A program made the position numbers and the translations under genes. This document shows, in pieces, positions 48,701-59,460 of a stretch of 64,000 nucleotides of DNA. How positions within the stretch are numbered: position 1 is the stretch's first letter; each line of letters starts with the position of its first letter. Origin of the DNA: Mugil cephalus (taxonomy: Eukaryota; Chordata; Actinopteri; Mugiliformes; Mugilidae); NCBI RefSeq assembly GCF_022458985.1, contig NC_061772.1, positions 30,231,097 through 30,295,096 on the forward strand. Direction: 5' to 3'. The notes beneath the pieces are model-generated. The model ran no database searches. It saw nothing but the letters and a program-made list of their open reading frames with translations, and had not been told where the DNA came from.

Positions 48701-51459
48701 AAGGTTTCCAGCACAAAACTTATTCACTGTTTTGTTTAAAGCTCTAACCACCCAGACTGGCTTCTCTGACGTAAGCCCATCCTAAAAGCACATGTTATAT
48801 GGAAATGAAAGTTTTTAGATTATTTATTGAAACACTCTTTATCTGTCCTGTAGGTCTGATGCTGAGAGGAAGGATCACTCGTCCATCACTGTAAGTTGCA
48901 CTCGTGGATATTCTTGTATCTTGGGGTCAGATCATTATATTTATTTCTCTGATCCCAATGACTTCAGTCATGTTGTGAAAGGCATTTTTTCACCTTCCTA
49001 TAACTACAACTTTTTCCATTCAGCAGGAAACGGTTGCGGTGGCTGCTCAGAGTGCACTGGAAGAGACGGTGAGACGGTTGGATGCAGAGAGGAAGCAGCT
49101 TCACGGAGACCTGCAGCGCTGCTTGTACGAGATCCAGCAACGAGACCAGTACTTCCAGCAACTCAACGCCAAGGTGTGACGCTCACTACACTTCTGCTAA
49201 AAGTATCAGTAAAAGAAGATGATGCGAGATCAGCTTCAAGGTCTAAATATACAAAAACTCCTTTGAGCAACCTTCCTTCTCCTGATCCCATTCCCATTCA
49301 CAGCTGCAGCAGACGGTGGAGGAGAAAGGTGCCGTCGTAGCTCAGCTGAGGGCTGTTTCCCAAACCCTGAGGGACACCCAGAACCGCTGCCACTGGCTGG
49401 AAAGTCACGTCCAGGGCCAGGCACAGGTAAGAGATTACCTGTTATTTTATTATAATTGTTGCTTTATGTGTATTAACGTCAAAAATATACGTATATGTTT
49501 AACCTCCTGAGACCTGAGCTTCAGTTTGGTTTGTATTTTTAATTTCTCCAAAGTATTTGGCATCAGTAAGACCTAAGAACTATAAATACTAAGCATCATC
49601 TTTGGGGGCGGGGGGGATGTCCTCATGTGTGGACACAGGGATTATTTCACTTTATATTGTAATGAAGTCACCAATATGTAACAAAATGTAAAACTGAACA
49701 TGGCTGTGTAAAGACGGAATTCCCAATCAAACAAGTATTATCTAATTAGTGAAGTTATAGCTCGTTACTAGAATTTACATGTCATATTAAACTAGAAAAG
49801 TTAATAAACATAAAGAAAGAAGTTTCACCTGTAATATTTAATAAGGTTTTGGACATTTTTGCGGTTTTATTACGTGATCGGCTGCATAACGAATCTGCTG
49901 AAACTGTTTTTACACCAACTAGTGTCTAGTTATGAGGATAAATGTTTAAATGAAGCAGAAGAAGCTACAACAAACCTAAAACTTAACGTCCCCGTATGAG
50001 GACGCAGGGTCTCGGGAGAGAGAGAATGAATGCAAACCTAACCTGTAATGCTGTCAGCAGGGTTTGGTGCACGCTGAGGTTGCACCAGGAGCTCCACAGG
50101 AGAAGAGCAACGACTCCCTGATTTCTGAAACAGCTGAAGCCGGTCAGCTCAGAGAAAGGTGACGACATCCGTTTGGCTTCAGGTAGATTCTTCTTCATCA
50201 GAGTGAAGTCACAGAGAAGTAAAGGTGTGTGTGTTTTCAGGCTGCATGAGGTGGAGCTGAGTCTGGCCGACGAGAGGGCGAGGAGGGAGGCGGCCGAGGA
50301 CGCTCTGCGTCTGGCCGAGGACAGAGCCAAGAGGTGAGACCAGATACAGCCTCTTATGTGCATCTACACACTCAGTGCAAGTGTTAATGAAGTGTCTCTG
50401 TTGTCCAGTGTTGCTTCCGCTCTGTCCAGAGACACTCAGAGAGACTTCAGCATCGAGATGGAGACGGAGGAGGAGTGGGAAGCTCTGAGTCTCGACCCCA
50501 ACCAGCCGCTCATAGCACAAAAGGTTTTCATTCATTCACACCACATCCATACTGGCCTGAATATTACACCATGCATTTCTTCTGATATTAGTTTAACCCT
50601 CGGGCATCTGTTTAAATGAATGGGATCAAATTCCTCCAACCTGCTATAGACACTGATCAGCTGTTACCACAAACATTTAGTCTAAAGGAGACAAACAAAC
50701 ACACTAGAATAATGTTTCAGTTTCATTTGTTTGTTTGGCTTCTCTTTGTCGACTGTCTGGTGTGAATTGAGTCATTTTTCTGCAGAAATCCAGGTTACAC
50801 TGTGGAATAGAATAGAATAGAATAGAATAGAATAGAATAGAATAGAATAGAATAGAATAGAATAGAATAGAAAGCCCTTTATTTGTCCTTCAGTGTCGCA
50901 CATAAGAGCAGAAAAGTAACAAGAATAAAGAATGAACTGTGTAAAAAGATAAATAATAAGATTAAAAAAGTAGAATAGAATTAACAATATAGAATTATTG
51001 GCATTTATACAAAAAGAAGTGAAATTGCAACACAAAGTAATTGGATCGTAGCACAAAGTTCTGCATGACAGAGTGAAAGGTTTGAATTGTAAGCAATGAA
51101 TTGCACTTGCATTGCAAGTATTGAAAGGCAACAAAAGTACTGAACTGCAAACAGATATATAACAGATATTACACAGGACTATACACAGTACAGAGTGGGT
51201 AGTGAAATGATGAGTATTTTATATTAATGATATTGCCGGGATTATTATAACAGCAGCAGGAAGGAAATCCGTTTCCCTGACGCTTTGTTGGTGTCTTCAG
51301 GTGAAAGGAGGGATGGTGTCATGTCGCCGGTGGCTCAGGGGGAGGAGCCTCTACTTCTCCAGGCTGCTGACGAGTCGCGCTCGCTCTCGGTATCTCTTCC
51401 TGGCGTATCTGCTCACGCTACACGTGATCGTCCTCATGTGCTTCACCGGAGCCTTGTGA
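21747..51459 (+). CDS. golgb1: Golgin B1 (giantin), giant coiled-coil Golgi tether
   Basis: 28 coding exons: 21747-21791, 23095-23250, 24300-24437, 24552-24677, 25239-25394, 25485-25664, 25754-25876, 25973-26086, 26499-26802, 27548-27663, 27810-27927, 28026-28117, 28229-28379, 32502-32608, 33271-33394, 34912-35045, 35609-35718, 35832-36000, 36093-36197, 36301-47631, 48255-48307, 48854-48890, 49024-49173, 49304-49426, 50061-50158, 50241-50333, 50409-50523, 51301-51459. All junctions keep frame; total 4908 aa, against about 3260 in human giantin. The protein is almost wholly heptad coiled coil. Family marks are three KLQAAL..RK segments (near residues 2701, 2883 and 3268), [10 protein letters not shown] (about 3755), [21 protein letters not shown] (about 4250), [25 protein letters not shown], and a C-terminal membrane anchor (about 4887-4905) ending CFTGAL. 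It tethers COPI vesicles and cisternae, with the long rod facing the cytosol. The start MLKWFSG resembles the vertebrate N-terminus. Confidence 0.97.
22030..22265 (+). repeat. Dispersed repeat, copy 1 (golgb1 intron 2)
   Basis: It shares long blocks with 55625-55905, including 'gagtcctgatctgatgtta', 'aatgtcctggagttg', 'taccttgtgttctctact' and 'tgcagcctttg'. The two copies run in the same direction and differ by small indels, so this is an old interspersed element. Family unknown to me. Confidence 0.7.
26229..26258. repeat. (CTATT)n microsatellite
   Basis: Six CTATT units in the intron after golgb1 coding exon 8. The same pentamer on the other strand forms the larger tract at 50805-50871. Confidence 0.9.
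28610..29006. mobile_element. Inverted-repeat element (MITE-like) in golgb1 intron
   Basis: The left arm 28610-28679 and the right arm 28936-29006 are near-perfect reverse complements for about 70 bp (shared core 'aaagtaagagcacgtatgag' and 'gacggtgctgtgt'). About 255 bp lies between them, with no open frame. This is the form of a foldback or MITE-type non-autonomous DNA element. It lies at the start of the largest golgb1 intron. Confidence 0.75.
29884..29960 (+). other. Long perfect hairpin in golgb1 intron
   Basis: CACTGCACTGTCTGCAGCT (29884-29902) is the exact reverse complement of 29942-29960. The stem extends inward by about five more pairs counting G-T. The loop is about 30 nt. It could be a structured intronic RNA or a chance remnant of a duplicated inverted segment; not matched to any known microRNA. 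Confidence 0.5.
31451..31570. repeat. 20-bp minisatellite, six copies
   Basis: Six head-to-tail copies of CTCACGTCCTTCGTCCTCTG; only the fifth differs (final G to C). Near-identity suggests recent expansion or ongoing homogenisation. Intronic in golgb1. Confidence 0.97.
36301..47631 (+). other. golgb1: Giant golgb1 coding exon (11,331 bp)
   Basis: The exon runs from the acceptor gtttcag|ACTCAA to the donor GAGGCTG|gtaagt and is exactly 3777 codons, residues 857-4633, uninterrupted by stops. It encodes most of the rod. Leu/Glu/Lys/Gln/Ser dominate, as expected of an extended coiled coil. An internal repeat of about 302 residues is visible in the first third, and giantin-specific KLQAAL..RK segments in the second half. 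The frame stays open 219 nt past the donor only because the adjacent intron sequence lacks a stop. Confidence 0.95.
37605..39320 (+). repeat. golgb1: Internal tandem repeat within the giant golgb1 exon
   Basis: Protein segments around 37605-38300 and 38511-39320 align: [20 protein letters not shown] with [20 protein letters not shown], and [20 protein letters not shown] with [20 protein letters not shown]. Two independent anchors both give a spacing of 906 nt (302 codons). A third pair ([12 protein letters not shown] / [12 protein letters not shown]) is 1020 nt apart, so the second unit gained about 38 codons. This is an ancient intragenic duplication. Confidence 0.85.
47754..48091. mobile_element. 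Short inverted-repeat element just after the giant exon
   Basis: Left end 'tatagactgtagaaaaatgg' and right end 'ccacttttctacagtctatg' are imperfect inverted repeats of about 20 bp bounding 338 bp without a transposase. The form is that of a MITE. It starts 123 bp inside the intron that follows the 11.3-kb exon. Confidence 0.65.
50805..50871. repeat. (GAATA)n microsatellite
   Basis: About 13 units of AATAG in the last golgb1 intron. It abuts a LINE-like 3' end and probably is the tail of that insertion read from the opposite strand. Confidence 0.95.
50872..51240 (-). mobile_element. LINE 3'-end fragment in last golgb1 intron
   Basis: Read on the minus strand it ends 'gacactgaaggacaaataaag' followed by (CTATT)n, the usual ending of fish L2/CR1/Rex-like elements. 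The rest is AT-rich untranslated sequence with no frame. Confidence 0.5.
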
Positions 51460-52570
51460 GGAGGAGACACCACACTAAACACTGAACACTGAAAGCTTTT
51501 ACCTGTAGGACTGGTAGGCACGGTAAGACACCAACACGTCTGTCCAGGAAAGTCCTCGTCAAGGTCAGACTTACACTGATGTCACCTCTTAGAGTTTCTG
51601 TTTGTTTTTTTTAACATGGGTAAACCAAGCCTTAAAGCCTGACTCTTCCTCCTCTTTCCTCACCCGTCTGCTGAAAAGAAAAGAGCCTGATGTGATTGTT
51701 CTGTAAAAGCCTAAGAATGTCCAGAAAGCCATATCCTCCTCCTCCTCCTCCTGTCACGTTAACACTACAGATCTGACTATTTATTTTATACTTTTTAAAT
51801 CAAACCTCGTCTCCTGCTCGTTAAACTTCCTGAACCTGAACTGTCTGTAAGTCAAACAGCCGTGGACACCAGCTGCTGCTGCTTCTCGCCTGATTTCATA
51901 AGTTGCACATAATCGTGATGCTGAGTGAGAATCTATGCACTGAAACTCCAAATGTGTACGTAATCATCTCATGTGAGCTGGGAAGCACTACCCCCCCTCC
52001 CTTTAAAGCCAAAGCTGTCTGTATCCCTCGGCTCTCACGGTGGAAGGAGACGGTTTCTAAATATCCTTGAAGTTAACTCTGGTATCATGGCAGATGTGAA
52101 AGTCTGTAGTGTTTGTATTTAAGACGTTCCTGTATTTATGTGCATCCACAGAGAGTCATGTATTTATGTATATAAGCCTTTCTATCCTCTGCCGGGTGTT
52201 TGATGATGTACATTTCTTCTTTGTTTGAGTTTGAAAATGTGATTAATTAGAGACTGGTTCGACTAACAGGCCACGAGTTCTTCGGTGAACGTAAAGCTTC
52301 GCTCAGCTGCTCCCTGGCCTGGAAATCCATCCGCTTTGTCGACTCGTTTGCTGATGCTGTAATGATCTGTACATGGACGGAAAAATGAACTGAATCTATT
52401 TATGAAAAAGGTGAACTACTGATGGCATATTTTTCTCTACTGCCTCTATTTTTAAGAGCTGGCGACGCCGTCGGCCTCGAGGCTGAACTCAGTGCAATAC
52501 TGTCAGATCCACCCTTTACCACCACCTCGCAACACATTTAATAAATAAAGCTTGTTGGAGTTTCCTTCTT
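51460..52570 (+). other. golgb1: 3'UTR of golgb1
   Basis: It runs from the TGA to two overlapping AATAAA signals (52540-52545 and 52544-52549). Cleavage is expected near 52565, just before a T-rich/GT element. A 1.1-kb tail with no repeats of note except (CTC)n at about 51738-51752. Confidence 0.8.
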
Positions 52571-54190
52571 TCTGCCCGTGTGACCTGTGTTTTACTCTCA
52601 GTCTGCAGCGTCACTGAATCGATGCTTTTAGACCTTTTATTTTAACACATTTGGAAATAGCAGGTATAGGGTTTAAATATGTCTCATGTTTTCTAAAAGG
52701 TAACAAGGACAGGAGAGAAACACAAAGCGACATCTAGAAATTAGTTTTGGGATTTAGTCAAAGATCCACTGGTGTTCTGAAGATTATCACAGAGGTCGTA
52801 CCAGAAAAAACAGAATGTATTTCAGTCAGTTCAGGTTCAGACTCGTGTCATTTCTCTGGGTTTAAAGTGCAGCTGGTGCAGAGAATTAGTAGATTACATC
52901 AAACGTTATTGTCATACACATGTTCAAGTTCAAGGCAACAAAATGCGTTTAGCGTCCAAGAAGAAGTGCAGAGTATGTTCAGATCTACACAACAGCCAGA
53001 AGTTAAACGGAAAACAAAAATGAACATGATTATCATCTACAGAGTAACATCACAGGACATTTTACTATAATTATTAGAGTTTTTCTTTCGCTTAGACTTT
53101 GCTTTAACAATATTATGACATATACAAGGCTTTATTCCACAAGAGACTTTTATCTGCAGACTCTCAAAAGCCAAAGAGTTAAAGTGAATCATGCAAACTG
53201 TCATTTGTTCTTTTACTTTTGCACTGAAGTTGTGACTCCTGCAAATCTTCTCGACCCTAAAACTAAACCTTCTTTTCTTTTGCTGACATTTATTCAGAAA
53301 TGTTCTGGTAGCGTTAATGTTCAGCTAAAGGTAAACGGAGGAAAATAGATCATATCAATAAAAACACAGTGTGATGATGCAGTAAACTTGTGATGAGTAA
53401 AGACATGAGGACATGTGCAGTGTGAACCGTGTCTGCGGTGGCAGTAGACTGAGGCGGTAGAGGACTGAAGTTCTGCAGGGGTTCAGCAGCGTAGTGAGAT
53501 TAAATCCAATTAATAGATTGTGTCAAAAACCTGCAACAGAATAGACACAAACAGGCTGGAAACAGACCAGAGGACTCTTAGACATGTTGGCCCTGCACTG
53601 CTTTTGCTTTTTTATGTTTGTTCCATGTGTTTTTGTTGCTGCACATTTAGCAGCGTTTAATGGCAGAAGATAAACAGTGAAAAAGAGAGAAGGAGCCAAA
53701 GCTTCTGTGTAGACACAGAGTCTGCAGCTACTTTCAGTGTCACTCAGGGACAGACACAAAGACACAAAGACCAGTTCCTCCAGAGACTGCAGGCCTGTCT
53801 CTTCTAACAGTCTCACTTTCACAAGTTCTGGTGACTCATCCTCAGAGAAATGAATGAATCCACAGAGATAAATATGTTTTCTATCATTTTTGCCCATGTT
53901 GTTTAGCTTGACTCTTGCAGCTGATTTATTATTGATCTTTGTCTCCTGTGACGTGCAACACAAAGCATAAAGTATACGACCATAAACATGTGAATCTTTC
54001 AGGGTCTGGACTCAGTCTCTACAGGTCTCAGCTTCCTCCAGTCAGTCTGACAATATTAATCAGTCCAACTTTATTTACAAAGTCCAAACAGAACTGGAGA
54101 CAGGACGACTTGGAAGATTCACAGAAACACTGAGGCCCTGTGGTGAGAAGGTTGTGGGTTTGAAGCCGCCGGCCGGGGCCTTTCTGCTCG
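52571..54190. other. Intergenic, no gene seen
   Basis: Sequence downstream of golgb1. Open frames on both strands are short and show no recognisable protein. It could include the 3'UTR of a minus-strand gene if the small exon at 54191-54245 is real (a reverse AATAAA sits at 53925-53930). Confidence 0.55.
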
Positions 54191-54245
54191 TTAGTCTCCC
54201 TCCTGTTTCTCATCAGAAATGAAGTTGGACTCATCGATGTATGAC
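54191..54245 (-). other. Candidate terminal coding exon of an unidentified minus-strand gene
   Basis: On the minus strand an acceptor (tttgctgcag) is followed by one base and then 17 codons reading SYIDESNFISDEKQEGD and a TAA stop. The acidic, hydrophilic tail looks like a genuine C-terminus. I could not find an upstream partner exon with confidence within the window, nor identify the protein. The exon may be chance. Confidence 0.25.
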
Positions 54246-56198
54246 CTGCAGCAAACAGAAACGTTGTTTCTGGACAGAGAGCAGCACATTAACATCAGCC
54301 GATGCTTTCAATGCTCGATGTAATGTGAACTTCAAACCACTAGGTGGCAGAGTCTGTCAAGGTGTGAAGCCCAACCTGTCTCCAGCTCCATCAGGAGGTT
54401 TTCAGTGTTTTTAGTTTCAGGTGAGGTGACGATGAATGGGAGGACGTTTGTTCTGTGTCTTCTGTGTGTTATTGATCCTGGCTTTGACCCATTTTCCTGT
54501 CGATTCAGTTAAAGGGTTCAGAATCCGATTTAATGCCTCCGAGGCGTCGAGCTCATAAATATTAACAGGGCAATTATTTCTTCTTCTTCTTCCCATCTTC
54601 CTCGTCCTCTTAGAGTCGTCTATATATGAAAATAAATACAAAGGCTGTGCCTCTGGGAAGTTTCTCAGTGTGTCACCACCACTGATGATGACATTTTTTC
54701 ATTACCGGAGAGACACATTTTCCAGCGCGGCCCCTCCCTGTGTGAAATAACGTCCTCCATCAGACGGGGATGAATCACCCTGAACTTTCCCACTTCACCC
54801 TGACATGAAGTCCACTCGGTTCCCGTCGTCTTCTCCAGGAAACCACTCAGACTAATAAAAGAAGGAAAGGAATCTGCATGTGTGTTTCGCTGCCTTCAGC
54901 TCTCTCCATCTCTCTCTCCATCTCTCTCCGTCTCTCTCCATCTCTCCGTCTCTCTCGTTTTTGCCGGTGACCCACTTGCCTCCAGCAGCCGGTGGAAGAG
55001 AACCGGAGGAGTGGGAGAAAGAAAAGGGGGGCGGGGAGGAGGTAGAGGTGAAAACATGTGGGAGACTGCTATGATTAATGTGCTTTCAGAGATGGAGTGA
55101 GAGGAAGAGAAAGAGAGCAGTGCATGGGGGCACCTGTGATGTGTGGTGGAGGTGGAGGGGGGGGGCTGGTGAGCTTCAGTGAGATGCTTTCAACAAATAA
55201 ATGACCCCGTCTTCGTCTTAAAGCCTCCGTGTGAGACGCTGCAGCCACTGGATTCACTCTCAGGTGACGACGTTTAATCGTCTCCACCGAACAAACCGAA
55301 CTCCCCTCGGACTCAGAGTCAATAATAATAAATCAGCTGATGTGTCATCATCAGTCGTCCCACTCTGATCCTCCTGACGCCCCCGAGGATCGATGGCGTT
55401 TCTTCTGACCTCCTTCTGGACGTTTTGATCCTGATTCTACCAGAATGCTAACGTGCTAACGGTCTGTGACGTATCCTCCAGGAACAAATCCGACCTAAAG
55501 CTTCTGGAGACCTGAAGGTTTTTGTTTCCTGTGACAGATCCAGTTTCATTGAACCACGAGGACCAGTCTGTTCATTCTGCTGACGAGAACATTCACATCT
55601 GAGATGCTCCTGAAGTAGGGATGGAGAAGGTTCTCAATCAAACGCCGAGTCCTGATCTAATGTTAAATGTCCTGGAGTTGGTCCCATGTATCTTCCTAAA
55701 GTCTTTCATTGTCTCCTCCTGGATTCAGTCCCATAAATCTTTCTTTCAGTCTAAGTTAATGTGGAGAGAGGAGCTCGTACCTTGTGTTCTCTACTAACCC
55801 TAGAAATGTTCTGGTCCTCCAACGCTGCCATGAACTCTTCTTTTAAACAGCTGTTACTGTTGTTGTTTGTCTGCAGCCTTTGACCTGAGCGACTCCACTA
55901 ACATCTCACCAAACGTCCACATTACACTATTCAAAGTTCTTCCAAACAGAAACGTGTTGTCACATGATTTTGCTTCTTCTTCACCTCTATATTTTTTGGA
56001 GTTTTTTTTTCTAGGCAACGAAGAGGAAGATAATGGACGTGCTTTTGGTTTATGGCAGAGCTGAAATAAATAATAGATCTTGGCTGATGTGTGATATCGA
56101 TCTGACCCTGATCTCTGATCTGAAGAGTATGAGTCCAACACTCTCAGTCTTTCTATCTCTACCAGCTACTGAGGGAAACATCGAGGCTTCATTTACTC
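54246..56198. other. Intergenic, repeat-bearing
   Basis: A CT-rich simple stretch at 54898-54960 (CTCTCCATCT-like), a GA-rich stretch at 54990-55055, and one dispersed repeat copy (55625-55905). No exon recognised. Confidence 0.6.
55625..55905 (+). repeat. Dispersed repeat, copy 2
   Basis: Same-orientation relative of 22030-22265, sharing 'gagtcctgatctaatgtta', 'aatgtcctggagttg', 'taccttgtgttctctacta' and 'tgcagcctttgacctgag'. Confidence 0.7.
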
Positions 56199-56783
56199 TA
56201 CACTCACCGGCCACTTTATTAGGTACACCTTGCTAGTAAAAGGTTGGAGCCGCTTTTAGCCTTCAGAACTGCCTTAATTATTCATGTCATACTTTCAACA
56301 AGGTGTTGGAAACATTCCTCAGAGAGTTTGGTCCATATTGAGATGATTCTTCTTCAAGGTTGGACATGTGCGTTCAGAGATGATATTCTGCATTGCTTGG
56401 TTGGAACCAGTGGTTATTTGAGTTCCTGTTTCCTTTCTATCATCTCCAACCAGTCTGCCCATTCTCCTCTGACCTCTCACATCAACAACTGCTGCTCACT
56501 GGATATTTTCTCTTTTTCTGACCATCCTCTGTTAAACCCTAGAGATGGTTGTGAGTTAAAATCCCAGTAGATCAGCAGTTTCCATCTGGCACCGACAACC
56601 AGACGACGTTCAAAGTCACTTAAATCCTCTTTCTTCCTCATTCTGATGCTCAGTTTGAACTTTAGCAAGTTGTCTTGATTACCTCTACTAAAATGAATAA
56701 ATGCATTGCAGCCATGTGATTGGATGATGAACAATTTGCAAGCAATTGAACAGGTGTACCTAATAAAGTGGCCAGTGAGTGTA
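56199..56783. mobile_element. Non-autonomous DNA transposon with 32-bp inverted ends
   Basis: The left end starts TACACTCACCGGCCACTTTA at 56199 and the right end finishes at 56783 as its reverse complement; 32 bp match with one mismatch and continue into AGGTACACCT. The 585-bp element has no transposase. These ends are well known from fish repeats; family not named here. Confidence 0.85.
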
Positions 56784-59039
56784 TGTCAAAGACAACTTTT
56801 CAATGACTCCAGTTTGGTCAGCAGGTTATGAAATCATGGATTTTCTTCATAGCGTTTGATCTGGTGAGACTCAGAGAACCAGGGTTACAGAAGTAACCTA
56901 AAGATTTTGCATGTCAGAAATGTCTCCACTTCTGCAGTTAATGACTTTAATTAAGCGTTACTGGGGCGGTTTCTCCATCATTTCATCCCGCTTGCTAGCG
57001 AAATGCAGGAGCGCTGGTTGAATAGTGAGCCGTCGTATTAATGAGCTATTCTTTGCATTTCTTATACATACATACAGTGAAGCTGTTAAAGTTTGAATCT
57101 TTATTCTGGATCTGCTGCAGCTGAAATAAAGTTTGTTCAACTGAATGAGACGACAGTCAGGAATCTTTACACCCACAGATGCTGAACGAGTGACAAATGG
57201 CAGCCCTCTAGTGGTCACACATGGTATTGCTTACAAGGTTAAACATCAAAAAACAACTTTTTGATTCAGAGTGAGAATGTCTACAGGGCATCTTATCATC
57301 TTAACAACAGCTCCTCAGACTAAAACTGACTGGGTGGTTCGATCCCGGCCCGTCCTGGTCTGACACAACACTTAACCCACCACGCTGCCTATTTGTACTT
57401 TTTTTGTTCACTTAAAGGTTATGTAAAAAACTAAATCATACTTCTTTAAACTCTGTGTTTCTGCTGCTGAGGACAATCAGAAGGACAGTGATGAACCACA
57501 CGACAACAACAGGAATAACACAACCCTGGTGTGATGAATAAATGACCTGTATGATGTGTTTTTGTTGTTTGCGTTTTAAAGTGAGATTTACTGTGATGAC
57601 TCAGAGCTGCAGCCACAGCGGCGGACGACCTGAAGGACCAGGCGTTAAACACGGAGCTGCCGTGTGACTTTGTTTGTGTTGCAGGACTTCACTGCATCAC
57701 TCCTCCTATTCTCTTTTTAGCCCTGCACATTTCCTCCTCTGCCTGTGTCCTATATAATGTCCCAGTTTGTAATGAGGTCTGCTGCTGGTGTGTAACGTGG
57801 AGGTTCCTCCTGTGCTCCGTGCTTCCAGGCTGCCTGTCGTCACCTCTGGAATTGGGTTGGCTCGGAGCGTGTCCTGACACAAACTTCACCCGTCGCTCTT
57901 TTTCTCTTCTTCTTCTTCTGTTTCATCTGCTTGCTGCGGCTCCTTCCTCTCTATCACAGATCTCATCACCGACATGAACTCCTGTCTTCCCCTCATCAGT
58001 CCAGAGTTCAGTCCACTGTATAAGAATCTAACTTCCTACTGCAGATGTTCACTAAACCGGCCTGAGGTCTGCATGCATGACCCCCCCCCCCCCCACAACC
58101 CCTCCACTGTAATCTGGTTCATTAGTTACCATAGTAACAAAGTCTTCCCTGGCAACCAGATAGACGCCTCCAACTCCCTCAGCCATGCCTGGTGTAGCAG
58201 GCCTTTTGTGTTGTGAAAAAAAATTATTTGTATTTGAATAAAATTCAAAATAGGAGTAAAAATACTATTTTAGTTCTAATTTAGATTATGTAAGTGTAAA
58301 AATAAATATTCTTTATTTATCCATTATAATAATTATGGATGTATCTGCAATGGGGTGTGTGAAGTATACAAAGTATCCAGAATTTGTATTTGTTGAGACA
58401 AAATAAGTATTTTTATTTGTATAAAATTCAAAATAGATTTTTTTTCTTTCTTTTTTGTTTTTACTAATGTGTGTAAGATAAGTATGTAGGATATGTAAGT
58501 GTTATTTAGGTATTTTTAACCCTCACACCTGATTTTAAAACAGTTATGTTGTTACCATTAAGGGACAAAAGTGTCCTCATCAAAAACACCCTGAAAATAT
58601 CACAAGTTAATATTTTTTCTACTTTTTTTTACATAAATCTTTTAATCCACTTCAGTACTAATAACAAATAAAAGATTGATTCATTTCTGACTTTTAACCC
58701 TTTATATGCCAGTGTTTGTGGTGGCATTAATTTTTTTTCAAAAAAAAACATAAACAAATGTTTGCCATAAACAAATAAAATTTAAATATTTTCAATAATC
58801 TAGCAACATTGATTTTTTTTTTTTTTTTATGTGCCTGATTCAAATAATCTGCCCCATTGAAAAGTGCTGCTGCACGTTGCACTTTGTCTTTTGTCACATT
58901 CAGACTGATTCTCTCTCTTTCGAGTCACAGGCTGATGCAGGATGGTCTGTTAGAGACTCTCTTACTACATGTACACAACACGAAATCATACACAGATATT
59001 ATTATTAAACTCCAGTTAAACTTCAGAGATTTGTGAGAT
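56784..59039. other. Intergenic, AT-rich
   Basis: No gene recognised. It includes a poly(C) run of about 15 (58081-58095) and two related AT-rich blocks with 'gtat(ttg)aataaaattcaaaatag' wording (58229-58255 and 58412-58440). Confidence 0.6.
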
Positions 59040-59460
59040 GTAAGTCCTTTCCTTCATTTACTGTGGGACTGTTCATATGTTTTTTCTCCATGGAAGCGAA
59101 TGATCAGATGTATTTTAGAACGGTTCCATAAACCACTGCCAGATTCTCCCCAGCTGTGTTTACTAGCAGGTCCCTTCTACCACCAGGTACATCCACATCC
59201 AAACAAAGACTTGGACTTTCACTGGCAGGATTTATGAATCCGGTGATTAAGGACTGAAAAACAACCACCCTAGGAAACTTTCAAGGAAACCAGAACTGGT
59301 CTGAACTTAGGTCTCATCAATGAACAGGAATATACACAGACTTTCCTTTTTTTCCTTTCTGTCAGTTTTTGTTTTAAAGTGCCAACATATATTGTTTGTT
59401 GCATTCGAACATGTGCACAGTTGCTTTGTTGTAGAAAACTTAATAAAATCACGAACACTG
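59040..59460 (+). mobile_element. 5'-truncated L1-like LINE relic
   Basis: From about 59051 a frame reads LHLLWDCSYVFSPWKRM, then about 40 further residues ending DLDFHWQDL and a stop. LLWDC...FW/W is the hallmark of the C-terminus of L1-type reverse transcriptase proteins. A 200-bp tail with AATAAA at about 59441 follows. Only the last ~60 codons remain. Confidence 0.7.

Noticed and set aside
53523-53963. 146-codon minus-strand frame downstream of golgb1
   Set aside because: No recognisable domain, Cys/Lys-rich composition without pattern, and no splice or promoter support. It could be 3'UTR of a minus-strand gene but not a protein.
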